Below are positions 23,121 to 32,355 of a stretch of DNA of 63,213 bases, piece after piece. Each line of letters opens with the position of its first letter. Within the stretch, counting starts at the first letter, position 1. This DNA comes from a virus: positions 1-63,213 of IMG/VR virus record IMGVR_UViG_3300022837_000012, one strand, 5' to 3'. Both the position numbers and the translations under genes were made by a program. The notes beneath the pieces were generated by a model that was given only the letters and a program-made list of their open reading frames with translations, had not been told where the DNA came from and did no database searches.

Positions 23121-24299
23121 ATGAGCGCATCAATAATCGGCTGCCTAACAGGGGTCACATCATCAGAAAAGAGTAGAATATACAACAGGATTAAGATGTT
23201 GCTGGGTGCGCCTGTTGTTAAGGTTGAACTTCGTGATGAGCAATTTGAAGCGATGGTATGTCATAGTATTGAAGAATATTCTGTACACGTTGCAGACTGG
23301 TTTCTTCAAAATCAGCTTGCTGAAATTTTAGGTGTACCTAGTGAAATTGATTTGACATTAAAATATGTAGCAAACACGCAGTATTTTGAACGCTCTTGGG
23401 CATCTTCTATTGGTGAACAGATTGGATTAGGTGCTAATGGAAATAGAGAGCTTAAAACAGGGGTTATAGAGCTTACTGGGGGAACTCAAGACTACCTTAT
23501 ACAAGCGAATCGAGAAGTTATCGAGATTCTTTGGTTTACTCCGTCGTTTATCAATTTGTTTGGTCTTGACCCGTTCGCTAATACTAATATTGCATTTTCA
23601 GAATTCGGCGCATCTTTCGCTGGACATTCAATGTATCACGTAATGCCTGTGTTTGACACTATCATGACTGCGCAGGCTGCGGAAATGAGGAACAGGGTTC
23701 GTGGGCACGAATACTCGTACAGTATACACCCAGGGCCAGATGGAACAAAACGAGTACGACTATATCCAATTCCAAGAAACACATCGACCGCTGGGTCTAG
23801 TGTTGGTATTGGAGGTGGTGCTGGAACACCAGGAACATGTTACTATAGATACTACGATAGGACTTCAGGAAATGGAAACCCAGAATATTCTGGAACTTCA
23901 GCAAACCCTGGTTACACTGCATCGACAAGCACTGAACAAGGAAACGGGCTTGTTAGTTCTTTTGCTGATGCAGGATTCCATAATCTAAATTATGACCAAT
24001 TAAACGACAAGTCAAAGAAGTGGGTTCTGGATTATACGTTCGCTTTGGCCGCAAGAACACTTGGGCCAATGATTCGAGGAAAGTTTGACGGACAATTGCC
24101 TATCCCAGACGCGGAGCTCCGATTAAACTCAAATACACTGCTTGACATATCCAATCGTGAGATGGATAGGTTATATAAAAAACTAGAGGATGAACTCGAA
24201 AGACTCTCCTTCCGAAAGATTATGGAAGACAGGGCATCGATTCAAGAAAATCTCAACAAATCTCAAAGTTTCGGACCGCTTGATATCTGGATATACTAA
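23121..24299 (+). CDS. 13: Neck protein (T4 gp13-like)
   Basis: 392 residues. N-terminal helical segment KSRIYNRIKMLLGAPVVKVE, then conserved-looking stretches such as EQFEAMVCHSIEEYSVHVAD and SWASSIGEQIGLG. Residues about 230-290 are a Gly/Ser/Thr-rich insertion; the C-terminus is helical (DISNREMDRLYKKLEDELER). It is followed by a gp14-like gene, the T4 neck order. Family identity is tentative and rests on context as much as sequence. Confidence 0.6.
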   Translation: MSASIIGCLTGVTSSEKSRIYNRIKMLLGAPVVKVELRDEQFEAMVCHSIEEYSVHVADWFLQNQLAEILGVPSEIDLTLKYVANTQYFERSWASSIGEQIGLGANGNRELKTGVIELTGGTQDYLIQANREVIEILWFTPSFINLFGLDPFANTNIAFSEFGASFAGHSMYHVMPVFDTIMTAQAAEMRNRVRGHEYSYSIHPGPDGTKRVRLYPIPRNTSTAGSSVGIGGGAGTPGTCYYRYYDRTSGNGNPEYSGTSANPGYTASTSTEQGNGLVSSFADAGFHNLNYDQLNDKSKKWVLDYTFALAARTLGPMIRGKFDGQLPIPDAELRLNSNTLLDISNREMDRLYKKLEDELERLSFRKIMEDRASIQENLNKSQSFGPLDIWIY

Positions 24300-24415
24300 T
24301 GGAGCCAGGGGAATACAGCAGGTGGATTGCGGATAGTATCCTTAAAGCATCAGAGAAGGAAAAAGTTAATGGCAAAAAGAAAGAAGGGCCGCAGGAGGGC
24401 GAGCAGGAAGAGTAA
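24299..24415 (+). CDS. Small hypothetical protein, 38 aa
   Basis: Starts with the TAATG overlap at the neck gene's stop: MEPGEYSRWIADSILKASEK followed by a charged Lys/Glu tail. It overlaps the HNH gene start in another frame. The amphipathic first helix and coupled start favour a real gene, but it is short. Confidence 0.35.
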   Translation: MEPGEYSRWIADSILKASEKEKVNGKKKEGPQEGEQEE

Positions 24416-24803
24416 AGAAATAGTAGAGATTGATAAATTCAAACGCTATCAGACTCAGCTTCGAGTTCATCATTTGTACCCTGCAAAAAAAGACGGTTTT
24501 TGTGACTGCGGATGCGGACAAGAGCTATCAGGGAGACAGAAACGGTGGGCAAGCACAAAATGTACAAACAAGGTCGTTAAAGAGTTTAAGATAATCAAAG
24601 GTGACACTAAGGTTATCCGAGAGGAAATACAGAAACGAGACAAGGACGTTTGCGCCGAATGTAACGAGCCAGCTGATGTGTGGCAAGCAGACCATATCAT
24701 TGAGGTTAGACATGGTGGTGGCGGATGCACACTAGATAACTTTCAAACCCTGTGCACTGTGTGTCATAAAAAGAAAACAAAGGAAAACTATAATAAGAAA
24801 TGA
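24369..24803 (+). CDS. HNH endonuclease
   Basis: ATG 24369 (MAKRKKGRRRASRKSKEIVE) is preferred to an upstream TTG. Very basic N-terminus; a zinc-ribbon-like CDCGCGQELSGRQKRW; then the HNH nuclease core CAECN, ADVWQADHIIEVRHGGG, LDNFQTLCTVCH with both metal-binding Cys pairs. It lies between neck genes and overlaps the next gene by four bases (ATGA). It could be a free-standing homing endonuclease or a packaging-associated HNH nuclease; the tight coupling and conserved-looking N-terminal ribbon leave both open. Confidence 0.8.
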   Translation: MAKRKKGRRRASRKSKEIVEIDKFKRYQTQLRVHHLYPAKKDGFCDCGCGQELSGRQKRWASTKCTNKVVKEFKIIKGDTKVIREEIQKRDKDVCAECNEPADVWQADHIIEVRHGGGGCTLDNFQTLCTVCHKKKTKENYNKK

Positions 24804-25369
24804 GCGACGATTTAAACGATATTGGAAGAAAACCTCAAGAAGTAGAGGACCATAATTCTACCCAGAAAGGTGTAAGAATGTTTTTTGGAAAGGAAGAGGC
24901 AGAGTTGTTTTCTTCTTTAGGTCGCGAAATCACAGAGGGATGGTTGCAGGAGAGTTTCTTGCTCTACAGGATAGACCTGCAGCAAACCTCTGTTCACCCT
25001 CTTTATGGTGAAACCAAACATAAAGTTTATAAAGAGTCTGTTGAGGTGTTCGGACGGATAAATACTCAATCCGAGGATACAACGATGCATATTGATGGGG
25101 GACCAATTAAACGTGGTCATGCCACAATGGAAGCTCATTTATACCTTGAACACTTACAAGAACTTGGTTTAGTTGTTCTAGAGAATGACCAAGATGTCGT
25201 TATGGATTTAAAAGTGGGGGACTACCTGGAATTTAAAGGTCAGTTTTTCAAAATTCATGAGGATGGGTACGCTCAAATAAACAACCAAAACTCTTGGGCT
25301 GGTGATAGAAGATTCTACATCACCATAAAAGCAAAAGAAGTCGATGAAGACCAATTTAACGCTAGATAA
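24800..25369 (+). CDS. 14: Neck protein (T4 gp14-like)
   Basis: 189 residues resembling gp14: a segment LQESFLLYRIDLQQTSVHPL leads into YGETKHKVYKESVEVFGRI, and the later VGDYLEFKGQFFKIHE plus a final strand pattern RFYITIKAKEVDED fit the family's beta-rich end. gp13 and gp14 together close the filled head in T4. Overlaps its neighbours by ATGA and TAATG, indicating coupled translation. Confidence 0.6.
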   Translation: MSDDLNDIGRKPQEVEDHNSTQKGVRMFFGKEEAELFSSLGREITEGWLQESFLLYRIDLQQTSVHPLYGETKHKVYKESVEVFGRINTQSEDTTMHIDGGPIKRGHATMEAHLYLEHLQELGLVVLENDQDVVMDLKVGDYLEFKGQFFKIHEDGYAQINNQNSWAGDRRFYITIKAKEVDEDQFNAR

Positions 25370-25728
25370 TGAAGGTGCCAGAATACATATACAACGCTAC
25401 GGTTGAAAACGTAGTAGACGGAGACACGATTGACTGCTTGGTTGATTTAGGGTTTAACACAACAAACAGAATCAGGTTTAGAATCAAAGATGACGAAGCT
25501 TATTTTGACACTCCTGAAACCTGGAGACCTAAAACAGAGGCGGAAGAAGCTCATGGTGAAGCAGCTAAGGCTAGAGCTAAAGAATTGCTGGAAGGAAAAA
25601 AAGTAGTGTTGAGGTCTGCAAAAAAAGGGAAGTATCGATACGTAGCCGAGGTGTTTATGGAAGACGGAAGCAGTTATACTGACTTAATGATTGCCGAAGG
25701 GTTTCAGAAGAAAGACTCTTACAAATAA
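25369..25728 (+). CDS. Thermonuclease-like (SNase fold) nuclease
   Basis: 119 residues of the staphylococcal nuclease family. NVVDGDTIDCLVDLG holds the calcium-site aspartate, RFRIKDDEAYFDTPE gives the catalytic Arg and Glu, and KGKYRYVAEVF the second catalytic Arg. No signal peptide, so it acts in the cytoplasm or rides in the virion. It ends the neck operon; the start overlaps the gp14-like stop as TAATG. Confidence 0.85.
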   Translation: MKVPEYIYNATVENVVDGDTIDCLVDLGFNTTNRIRFRIKDDEAYFDTPETWRPKTEAEEAHGEAAKARAKELLEGKKVVLRSAKKGKYRYVAEVFMEDGSSYTDLMIAEGFQKKDSYK

Positions 25729-25795
25729 TTAATATTGATTCAATATATAATCCTTTTTTTTGAGTTATAACGCACATCCGCTTTCTTTTCGCAAC

Positions 25796-25812
25796 CTATT
25801 TACAAGAAACAC
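25796..25812 (+). promoter_or_regulatory. Late-promoter-like element
   Basis: CTATTTACAAGAAACAC, 7 bases upstream of the ATG at 25820. Confidence 0.55.
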
Positions 25813-25819
25813 TTTGTAG

Positions 25820-28612
25820 ATGTCAATTCTGGACAATATTGGAGACAACTTAGATAGTCAGCACGAGAACCATAACTTCCTGCCTCAGAAAATTGAGTTA
25901 GAGGATATTGACCTTGGTGTAAAAAACTTTTTTGAAGGTCTCAACATCACGATGATGGACCAGAGTGGTCGTCAACGTCGCGTCCCTATTATTTGGCTTA
26001 ATCAAGAGTTGTTTGCTCAGCGAAAGAATTACTGGGAAAGCTTGACTAATGAAAACGGAGAAGAAATTCAAAGACCGTTTATAGCAGTATCTAGAAAAGG
26101 AATTAAGCAGGGTACATCACCCAACAGAAGAACTATTCCATGGATGAAAAAATTTGGGTTCACAAGACCTAGGACTTTTGATGGAACCTTAATGGGGTAC
26201 GACAAGTATATGGTTAGACAAGCTACTTGGGTAGATTGTGACTATGAAATTCGACTTGTCACCTCTTACATGGTAGACGTAAACGTTTTCTATCAAGAAA
26301 TTCTCAGAGATGGCTTCTCAGATGGGCAAGGATATATGAATATTAATGGTCATCAGATTCGTTCAATCCTAGGAGAACCATCAGAAGACAATCAGGTATC
26401 AAGCATTGATGATGAAAGAGTATTTCAGATTTCTGCTCCACTTGTGGTGCATGGAAAACTTTTTGACCCATCTGACCACGAAAAAAAGACCACAATCAAT
26501 AAGGTTGTCGTTAAAATGTGTGAGGACGGCTCTGAGAATCAGGGGGTAGCAAAAACTTTTGGCGGTCAAAGCTCAGCTAGACCATTTAGAAATAGCTGCG
26601 ACCCAGTTAATGTGTACAGTTACAATAATTTCTTATTATCTTCCGTCGCAGCTGGTCAGAGCTACATAATCTCAGCATCGACTGTATTAAATGTGTCTGG
26701 GACTACTCTTGCAACGCTGGCTCCAGGGGAAATTTATGTTGTGCCTGCAGGCGCTAATGCGACTGTATTAGATTCTACAGGTGGTACACTAGCTTTAATT
26801 TCTGGCGGGCTAAGCGGAACAATTACAGATTCAACAATATTTAATTCCACTGGTGGAACAGTTGGGACAGTAACGGCACAAGGCGCGTTCCTTGCTCCTG
26901 ATTCTACTGTTTTCGATTACTCAGGAGGAACTCTTGCGAGCTTGGCGCCGAGTGGAAGATTTACAGTGGAAGCTGTTAATATTTTATGGTCATCAGGCGG
27001 AACAGTAGCAACACTAGGGCCTTCGAGTTCATACCCGTTAGAGGCTGTTACAGTTCTTAATCACACTGGTGGAACAGTTTTTAATGACGCCGAACAGGGT
27101 CAGACTAGAAGTTTGTCTGCGGGTGTAGTATTTAATTTTTCAGGAGGAACTCTTGCGAACTTGGCTCCAAACGGAGTGTTTACCGTAGCAGCTGCTACAG
27201 GTGTTGTATCAAACTCTGCTGGAGTTTTAAAACTCGATACTACGCTTGGTCCTGGTGATAGCTTTGCATATGTTGTCTCAGATTTAAAAATTTCAAATAA
27301 CAGACCTAAACAGATATTCTCAATTTCTGGTGGAGGTTCCAGCTTTTTCTTAGATGATATATCATGGATTAATAGCGATGGAGCGTCTTTGTCATTTTTG
27401 CCCATCTATTATGATTTAGAAATGACTGCCCCTAATATTGACATAATCGACTCTTCAGGGATGTCTGCTAATACGGTTTTGTCTGGAACTGTTTATACAA
27501 ATTTTTCAGGAATAGTTACAGTAGAAAACTCAAATAGCAGCTTTGTAACTGGGTATACTAGTTTTGGGACTTATCCATTATCAGACATAAGCATTTTAAA
27601 TTCTTCTGGTGGAACAGTAGATACGTGGCCAGCAGTTTCTGCTTATACGATTGGAGATGTAGTTTATAGGAACTCTACTGGTGGAACTTTAGCTTTCATG
27701 CCAAGCATTTACCCTTTAAACGGACAAATACAAATCCCTCAATTTTCCATTATAAATTCTGATGGCCAATCAGGGACAACTTTTGCCTATAATAACCAAG
27801 TTCATACTAATTTTTCAGGAGGCGGGAGTGGGACTCAAATAATTTATCAAAGACCCTCTCCTTTTATAGATGGGACCGTTTATCGAACAGGCGATACGGA
27901 GTGGCATGCTAAAAATGGTTCGTATGATTTCAATGCAGTTACCGCTAGCACAGTTGTTGCTGCTGCTCTAAGTTACACTGCTACCGAGAGTGACGTTAGA
28001 GAAACTTATCATGGAACTATAGGAGATGGCACTGACCTTATTGCTCCGACTTATTTGTCAAACAATAATTTTTTTGGCAACAAGTTTAGATTCACAGATA
28101 GTCTTGGAAACAAAAGTGATTCAAGCGCCTCTAGCTTGTGGGCGCATGTTGATTTTAATGGTCATAATTACACGGGAGCAATAAATAACTATGTTATTGA
28201 CCATTTTACAGGTGTAGGCATGTATTTAAATTACATAACTAGCGGAAGCGCTTTTAACATGAATACAACAACATCAGACGGGGCCAGTTGGGAAAGTTGG
28301 ATTGATTATTTAAAAGTCTTTTCTTATTCAGGATTTTCAAACTGGAGACCTTACAGCGTTAATGAGATGACCATAGGTCCTATGGGCGCTTTTCTAACGG
28401 CGGGTTTATATGATTGGGCTGGAGAATTCTTTAATGGGGAAAGAAGCGATAACAGAATGTATTGCCTTTTAGGTGAAAGCGAAAATGCGACAGAAGCTAT
28501 GTTTGGGTTTGACAGTTCGGCTCCTGAATTAACTATAGACCAAACAAAAGCGGGTGGCTCTGGGTTTGGTCACAGAATTACTAATATTTTCGGTATAAGA
28601 ACTCATTATTAA
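25820..28612 (+). CDS. Large tail-appendage or baseplate protein with repeat modules, 930 aa
   Basis: Three regions. Residues 1-260 form a conserved-looking phage domain (VPIIWLNQELFAQRKNYWES; YEIRLVTSYMVDVNVFYQEI) likely to anchor the protein to the virion. Residues about 275-680 carry roughly a dozen modules of the type TVLNSTGGTLATLAPSG, each about 28-35 residues, which are small beta repeats seen in phage appendages. Residues 680-930 form a C-terminal domain rich in aromatic and Gly residues (TFDGTLMGYD-type loops absent), possibly for receptor or glycan binding. It sits before the sheath gene under its own late element. Confidence 0.6.
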   Translation: MSILDNIGDNLDSQHENHNFLPQKIELEDIDLGVKNFFEGLNITMMDQSGRQRRVPIIWLNQELFAQRKNYWESLTNENGEEIQRPFIAVSRKGIKQGTSPNRRTIPWMKKFGFTRPRTFDGTLMGYDKYMVRQATWVDCDYEIRLVTSYMVDVNVFYQEILRDGFSDGQGYMNINGHQIRSILGEPSEDNQVSSIDDERVFQISAPLVVHGKLFDPSDHEKKTTINKVVVKMCEDGSENQGVAKTFGGQSSARPFRNSCDPVNVYSYNNFLLSSVAAGQSYIISASTVLNVSGTTLATLAPGEIYVVPAGANATVLDSTGGTLALISGGLSGTITDSTIFNSTGGTVGTVTAQGAFLAPDSTVFDYSGGTLASLAPSGRFTVEAVNILWSSGGTVATLGPSSSYPLEAVTVLNHTGGTVFNDAEQGQTRSLSAGVVFNFSGGTLANLAPNGVFTVAAATGVVSNSAGVLKLDTTLGPGDSFAYVVSDLKISNNRPKQIFSISGGGSSFFLDDISWINSDGASLSFLPIYYDLEMTAPNIDIIDSSGMSANTVLSGTVYTNFSGIVTVENSNSSFVTGYTSFGTYPLSDISILNSSGGTVDTWPAVSAYTIGDVVYRNSTGGTLAFMPSIYPLNGQIQIPQFSIINSDGQSGTTFAYNNQVHTNFSGGGSGTQIIYQRPSPFIDGTVYRTGDTEWHAKNGSYDFNAVTASTVVAAALSYTATESDVRETYHGTIGDGTDLIAPTYLSNNNFFGNKFRFTDSLGNKSDSSASSLWAHVDFNGHNYTGAINNYVIDHFTGVGMYLNYITSGSAFNMNTTTSDGASWESWIDYLKVFSYSGFSNWRPYSVNEMTIGPMGAFLTAGLYDWAGEFFNGERSDNRMYCLLGESENATEAMFGFDSSAPELTIDQTKAGGSGFGHRITNIFGIRTHY
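26650..27840 (+). repeat. Coding repeats inside the tail-appendage gene
   Basis: Degenerate repeats encoding TGGT or SGGT followed by (L/V)AT(L/W)AP and a short (F/Y)xV strand. Unit length varies around 90-105 bases and identity is low, so these are old repeats, unlike the near-identical ones at the window end. Confidence 0.65.
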
Positions 28613-28636
28613 TATAAAGTCTTGGTGCTTTTCTGT

Positions 28637-28652
28637 CCTATTTATAGGAAAC
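28637..28652 (+). promoter_or_regulatory. Late-promoter-like element
   Basis: CCTATTTATAGGAAAC, 10 bases upstream of the ATG at 28663. Exact core. Confidence 0.65.
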
Positions 28653-28662
28653 TTAATTAGAA

Positions 28663-28953
28663 ATGAAAATCACCAACAACAGGTCTACAGCTGCTATTTT
28701 TATGTACAAATGGAGCAATACGACTCAAAAAGAAAAATTTGCTGCATATGAAAAGCGAACACTTCCTAATTTAACGCATGCGGACCAGGTTTTATCTCGC
28801 CAATACATTGTGAATAGGACCACTTCTGGTACTGGTACAGCAGAATCTAATTTTATAGAGGTTACTACTCCAGGGCTAGCTAACAATCACGTGGTTAATT
28901 CATTAAAAGAAGTCGGAAGACAAACTAATGGGACTTGGGAGATTGAAGCTTAA
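28663..28953 (+). CDS. Hypothetical virion protein, 96 aa
   Basis: MKITNNRSTAAIFMYKWSNT start, mixed Ser/Thr/Asn-rich sequence, no membrane segment. It has a clear late element and lies between the appendage gene and the sheath gene, so a small virion or chaperone role is plausible. No family recognised. Confidence 0.55.
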   Translation: MKITNNRSTAAIFMYKWSNTTQKEKFAAYEKRTLPNLTHADQVLSRQYIVNRTTSGTGTAESNFIEVTTPGLANNHVVNSLKEVGRQTNGTWEIEA

Positions 28954-29055
28954 AAACGAACAACAAGTTAAAATGTGTGGTTTTTAATACCATGCAGATG
29001 GTTGCTGAAAGTTACAATTCTTACCCCTTTAGGAGCTCACAACTAAATTCTCTGA

Positions 29056-29072
29056 CTATTTATACAACACAG
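29056..29072 (+). promoter_or_regulatory. Late-promoter-like element with a long leader to the sheath gene
   Basis: CTATTTATACAACACAG. The next clear gene, the tail sheath, starts 175 bases later. The stretch from 28954 to 29247 holds no convincing gene. A possible stem (AGCGT with AACGCT at about 29160-29200) lies in the leader. Confidence 0.5.
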
Positions 29073-29247
29073 GGCAATACAATCACTAAAGTAAGAGTGA
29101 AAGTAGCTCAATAGCATAAAGAGTTTACACTTATAACTATAATGGCACTAATAAAATATCAGCGTGAAGTATGCGCTTTTGTTTTCGTAACAAACGCTGG
29201 AAGATAAGGAAAACGACAAAAAAATACAACACGACAAACTATAAAAA

Positions 29248-31644
29248 ATGGCAACAATTTTCGTATCACCTGGAGTTTACACAAGAGAACAAGACTTTAC
29301 AGCATTTGCTTCTAGAATTGGTCTGACCAGACTTGGAATTGTTGGCAAGACTCCAAAGGGTCCCGCAGGCGAAGCGATTCGTGTTAATGGCGGAGATGAA
29401 TTCCTTTTGAGATATGGTGCAACGGATTTTAAATATCCTTCCACCTATGTTGCCAATGCATTCTTAAGCCAGTCCAATGACCTTACCGTGACAAGAGTTC
29501 TCGGTGAAGGTGGGTTCACAAATGGTCCAGCTTGGATTATTACAGCTGATTTCAGTAATGGCACTTCTGGGAGTAAATCAGGAACAACGCTAGCGGTTTT
29601 GCGTTCAAAGAAGTCAAACGCTGGCGTAGCATTTTATGACACGCAAACAGACATTATAATAGGTAACACTACCTCTGGTTCAACGTCGGCTTCATTTACT
29701 CTTTCTGCGACAACTGGGCCACTTACAGCTCTAACAAACTCAAGTATTACTGTATCTTTAGATGAGACTAAAAATGACTACATCGCTAAACTTCTTGGAA
29801 AATCTCCTGAGGTTGCAGTTGGTGCTTATGATTTTTATGTTGAATCTATCTATCCTCACTTTATTAGAGAGGCAAAGGCTAGAGCAGAAATATATGGAAT
29901 CCACCCAGAGCTTATTTATAACTCAACTTCTGCGTGGACAGATTACGCAAGCGACTACACTCACGCTGTAACTCCTTGGATTGTATCTGAGGTAATTGGT
30001 GGAGATGTTCATAATTTATTTAAGGTTCACACTATCTCAGATGGTAACTCGTCAAACAGAGAAGTTAAAGTTTCAGTTGCTAACCTCGACACAACAAATA
30101 GTTTGTTTGACCTAATTATTAGGAAATACGAAGACAGTGATGCTAATAGCTTTAGTGTGTTGGAACGGTTCTCAAGGCTATCTATGAATCCTGCTTCAAG
30201 TAGGTATTGTGGGAAAATAGTTGGAACGCAGGACGGAAATTACCCATCTAGGTCTATGTTTATCAAATTAGAACTTGCAGAGAGCTATCCAGGCGATGCT
30301 CTTCCAGCAGGGTTTAAGGGGTACTCGTTGAGAAGTATGGCTTCTGGCTCAACTACAGTTGCACCAAATATATACTTCAAAACCAGTTATCTTTCTGATG
30401 ACACAGTTTCTAAAACATATATGGGTGTATCTGAATTAGGATACACATCTATTACAGCTTCTCAGGTTTCTGTAAAAAATGCTGCTCAAAACGTTGAACA
30501 TGATATTTTTCAATACCCAGGAGGAACAGCAACAAGCAAAACTACTACTCTTGGATTCCACATGGAGAGCACAGCTCCTGCTGCGCTTTATTCTTCTGGA
30601 GACAAAGCAGCGCTTTCAGCATACACAAAGACAAACTCAACAGTTGTTGACAGAGCTAAATTGAAATTTACAGTTCTTCCTTATGGTGGTTTTGATGGAT
30701 TTAACAAGTACTTAACTTTTGATTCAAGTTCATTGTACTCTGAATTCACAGATGCTTATACAAGCAATGTGTCCGCATTTAAAACAGCAATTGACACGAT
30801 GGAGTCGTCAGAAGCTGTTGATATCAACTTGATTACCACACCAGGAATTGATTATTCTAATAACGAAACACTTGTTAAGTATGCGCTTAACCTTGTTGAA
30901 GATAGAGTTGATTTGCTCTACGTTATTGACGCACCAAGACTTACTGTAGACACAGTGAAAGGAGACCCTGAAACCGCTGTTTCTAACTTAGAATCAACTG
31001 GAATTGATAGCTCATATGCAGCTACATACTGGCCTTGGATTCAAGTTGAAGACATCAACACTGGACGTTACGTATACATGTCTCCGACATACGCTGTAGT
31101 ACGTGCAATGGCCTTTACTGATAACAAATATCAATCATGGTTTGCACCAGCAGGTCAGATTAGGGGTGTTATGCCAGGAAACGTTATCAGAGCAGACGTT
31201 AAGCTTACAAAGTCTCAGCGTGATACTCTATATGCAGGTAGAATCAACCCAATCGCGACATTTACTCAGAGTGGAGTTCAAATTCAAGGCCAGAAAACAT
31301 TGCAAGTTAGAGAGTCTGCACTTGACAGAATCAATGTAAGAAGGCTGATGTTGAGAGTTCAGAGGCTTGTAGCAGCTGCATCACTTACACTGTTGTTTGA
31401 ACAAAACGACCAGACAGTAAGAGACCAGTTCTTAGCGAAAGTTGAGCCGATTTTGCTTCAAATACAAAATCAAAGAGGTATCTCAGCTTTTAAAGTCACA
31501 ATGGATGATTCTAACAATACGTCAGACACAGTCGATAGAAACATGTTAATTGGTAAGATTCAAATCAAGCCAACAAGAGCGGTAGAGTTCATAGACTTAA
31601 TATTCCAAGTCCTTCCGACTGGGGCCCGATTTGAGGATTTTTGA
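29248..31644 (+). CDS. 18: Tail sheath protein (T4 gp18-like)
   Basis: 798 residues; T4 gp18 has 659. N-terminus FVSPGVYTREQDFTAF is the sheath signature that wraps neighbouring subunits. The C-terminal core includes YVYMSPTYAVVRAMAFTDN, PAGQIRGVMPGNVI and the long helix region RRLMLRVQRLVAAASLTLLF, ending in a final arm QIKPTRAVEFIDLIF. Residues about 110-480 form enlarged outer domains. The sheath contracts to drive the tail tube. Followed by a terminator. Confidence 0.95.
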   Translation: MATIFVSPGVYTREQDFTAFASRIGLTRLGIVGKTPKGPAGEAIRVNGGDEFLLRYGATDFKYPSTYVANAFLSQSNDLTVTRVLGEGGFTNGPAWIITADFSNGTSGSKSGTTLAVLRSKKSNAGVAFYDTQTDIIIGNTTSGSTSASFTLSATTGPLTALTNSSITVSLDETKNDYIAKLLGKSPEVAVGAYDFYVESIYPHFIREAKARAEIYGIHPELIYNSTSAWTDYASDYTHAVTPWIVSEVIGGDVHNLFKVHTISDGNSSNREVKVSVANLDTTNSLFDLIIRKYEDSDANSFSVLERFSRLSMNPASSRYCGKIVGTQDGNYPSRSMFIKLELAESYPGDALPAGFKGYSLRSMASGSTTVAPNIYFKTSYLSDDTVSKTYMGVSELGYTSITASQVSVKNAAQNVEHDIFQYPGGTATSKTTTLGFHMESTAPAALYSSGDKAALSAYTKTNSTVVDRAKLKFTVLPYGGFDGFNKYLTFDSSSLYSEFTDAYTSNVSAFKTAIDTMESSEAVDINLITTPGIDYSNNETLVKYALNLVEDRVDLLYVIDAPRLTVDTVKGDPETAVSNLESTGIDSSYAATYWPWIQVEDINTGRYVYMSPTYAVVRAMAFTDNKYQSWFAPAGQIRGVMPGNVIRADVKLTKSQRDTLYAGRINPIATFTQSGVQIQGQKTLQVRESALDRINVRRLMLRVQRLVAAASLTLLFEQNDQTVRDQFLAKVEPILLQIQNQRGISAFKVTMDDSNNTSDTVDRNMLIGKIQIKPTRAVEFIDLIFQVLPTGARFEDF

Positions 31645-31686
31645 TAACTAACTTGTAATAATCCACTTAAGATTACATAATATACA

Positions 31687-31717
31687 GGGGCTTGCCATCA
31701 CGGTGAGCCCTTTTTTT
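31687..31717 (+). terminator. Rho-independent terminator after the tail sheath
   Basis: Stem GGGCTTGCC / GGTGAGCCC with an ATCAC loop and seven T residues. Confidence 0.85.
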
Positions 31718-31734
31718 GTGCGTGCAGCTTTTCC

Positions 31735-32283
31735 CTAATCTGTGTTGAGATTTTTTTCCGCTATATTTGCATATATCTTTTCGAACTGAGCCAGTCTACT
31801 CATTGGGGTAAAAAGAGTTTTGTACCAACGAAGTGAAAACTGGTATGGTGAGTCTTTCAAAATCCTCTCAAATTTTTCCTGAGTAACTTTGGTCGGCAAG
31901 ATATCTTGTATCTCCTCCGAAGTCAGCGTGGTGTTGACTTCAATCTCTCTATAGGTGATGTCTTCAGTCAGATTGTCCACAAACACAAATGTTTTCATAA
32001 AAGGAGCTAGGTGGAGAAAATTAAGAATGTGATGGACTTCATCTGCAAGCCTATCTTTGGGGTACGACTTTGCTTCTCCAAAAGGTATTTTGAAACTATC
32101 TTCCATTCTTTTTTTCGCGAGCTCTAATGCTTCGCCTTTATATCCATGCTCAGACAGTATGGAGGCGATTGTGGATATTGTAACATCTTTCGGTATCCTC
32201 TTGCGATTTGACGCAAGAGAGTCGAATACGCCAGGTACAATGGAGGCGATTGATTTAACGGTTTCTCTAGATATTGGATACAT
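31735..32283 (-). CDS. Hypothetical protein, 182 aa
   Basis: Helical, soluble product starting MYPISRETVKSIASIVPGVF. Upstream minus-strand sequence CGTATATTAAAGCATG resembles that before the small membrane gene at 6386, possibly an early-type promoter. It converges on the sheath terminator. No family recognised. Confidence 0.6.
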   Translation of the reverse strand: MYPISRETVKSIASIVPGVFDSLASNRKRIPKDVTISTIASILSEHGYKGEALELAKKRMEDSFKIPFGEAKSYPKDRLADEVHHILNFLHLAPFMKTFVFVDNLTEDITYREIEVNTTLTSEEIQDILPTKVTQEKFERILKDSPYQFSLRWYKTLFTPMSRLAQFEKIYANIAEKNLNTD

Positions 32284-32355
32284 GCTTTAATATACGGGGA
32301 AAACAAATAAGAGTTACATGAAACCAAACTCTCAATCTTGCGTATATATGGTAAC

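Noticed and set aside
28992-29120. A 42-codon ORF starting MQMVAESYNSYPFRSSQL between 28953 and the sheath gene
   Set aside because: The late-promoter-like element at 29056 lies inside it and no ribosome-binding context is seen, so the region is better read as intergenic sequence plus leader.
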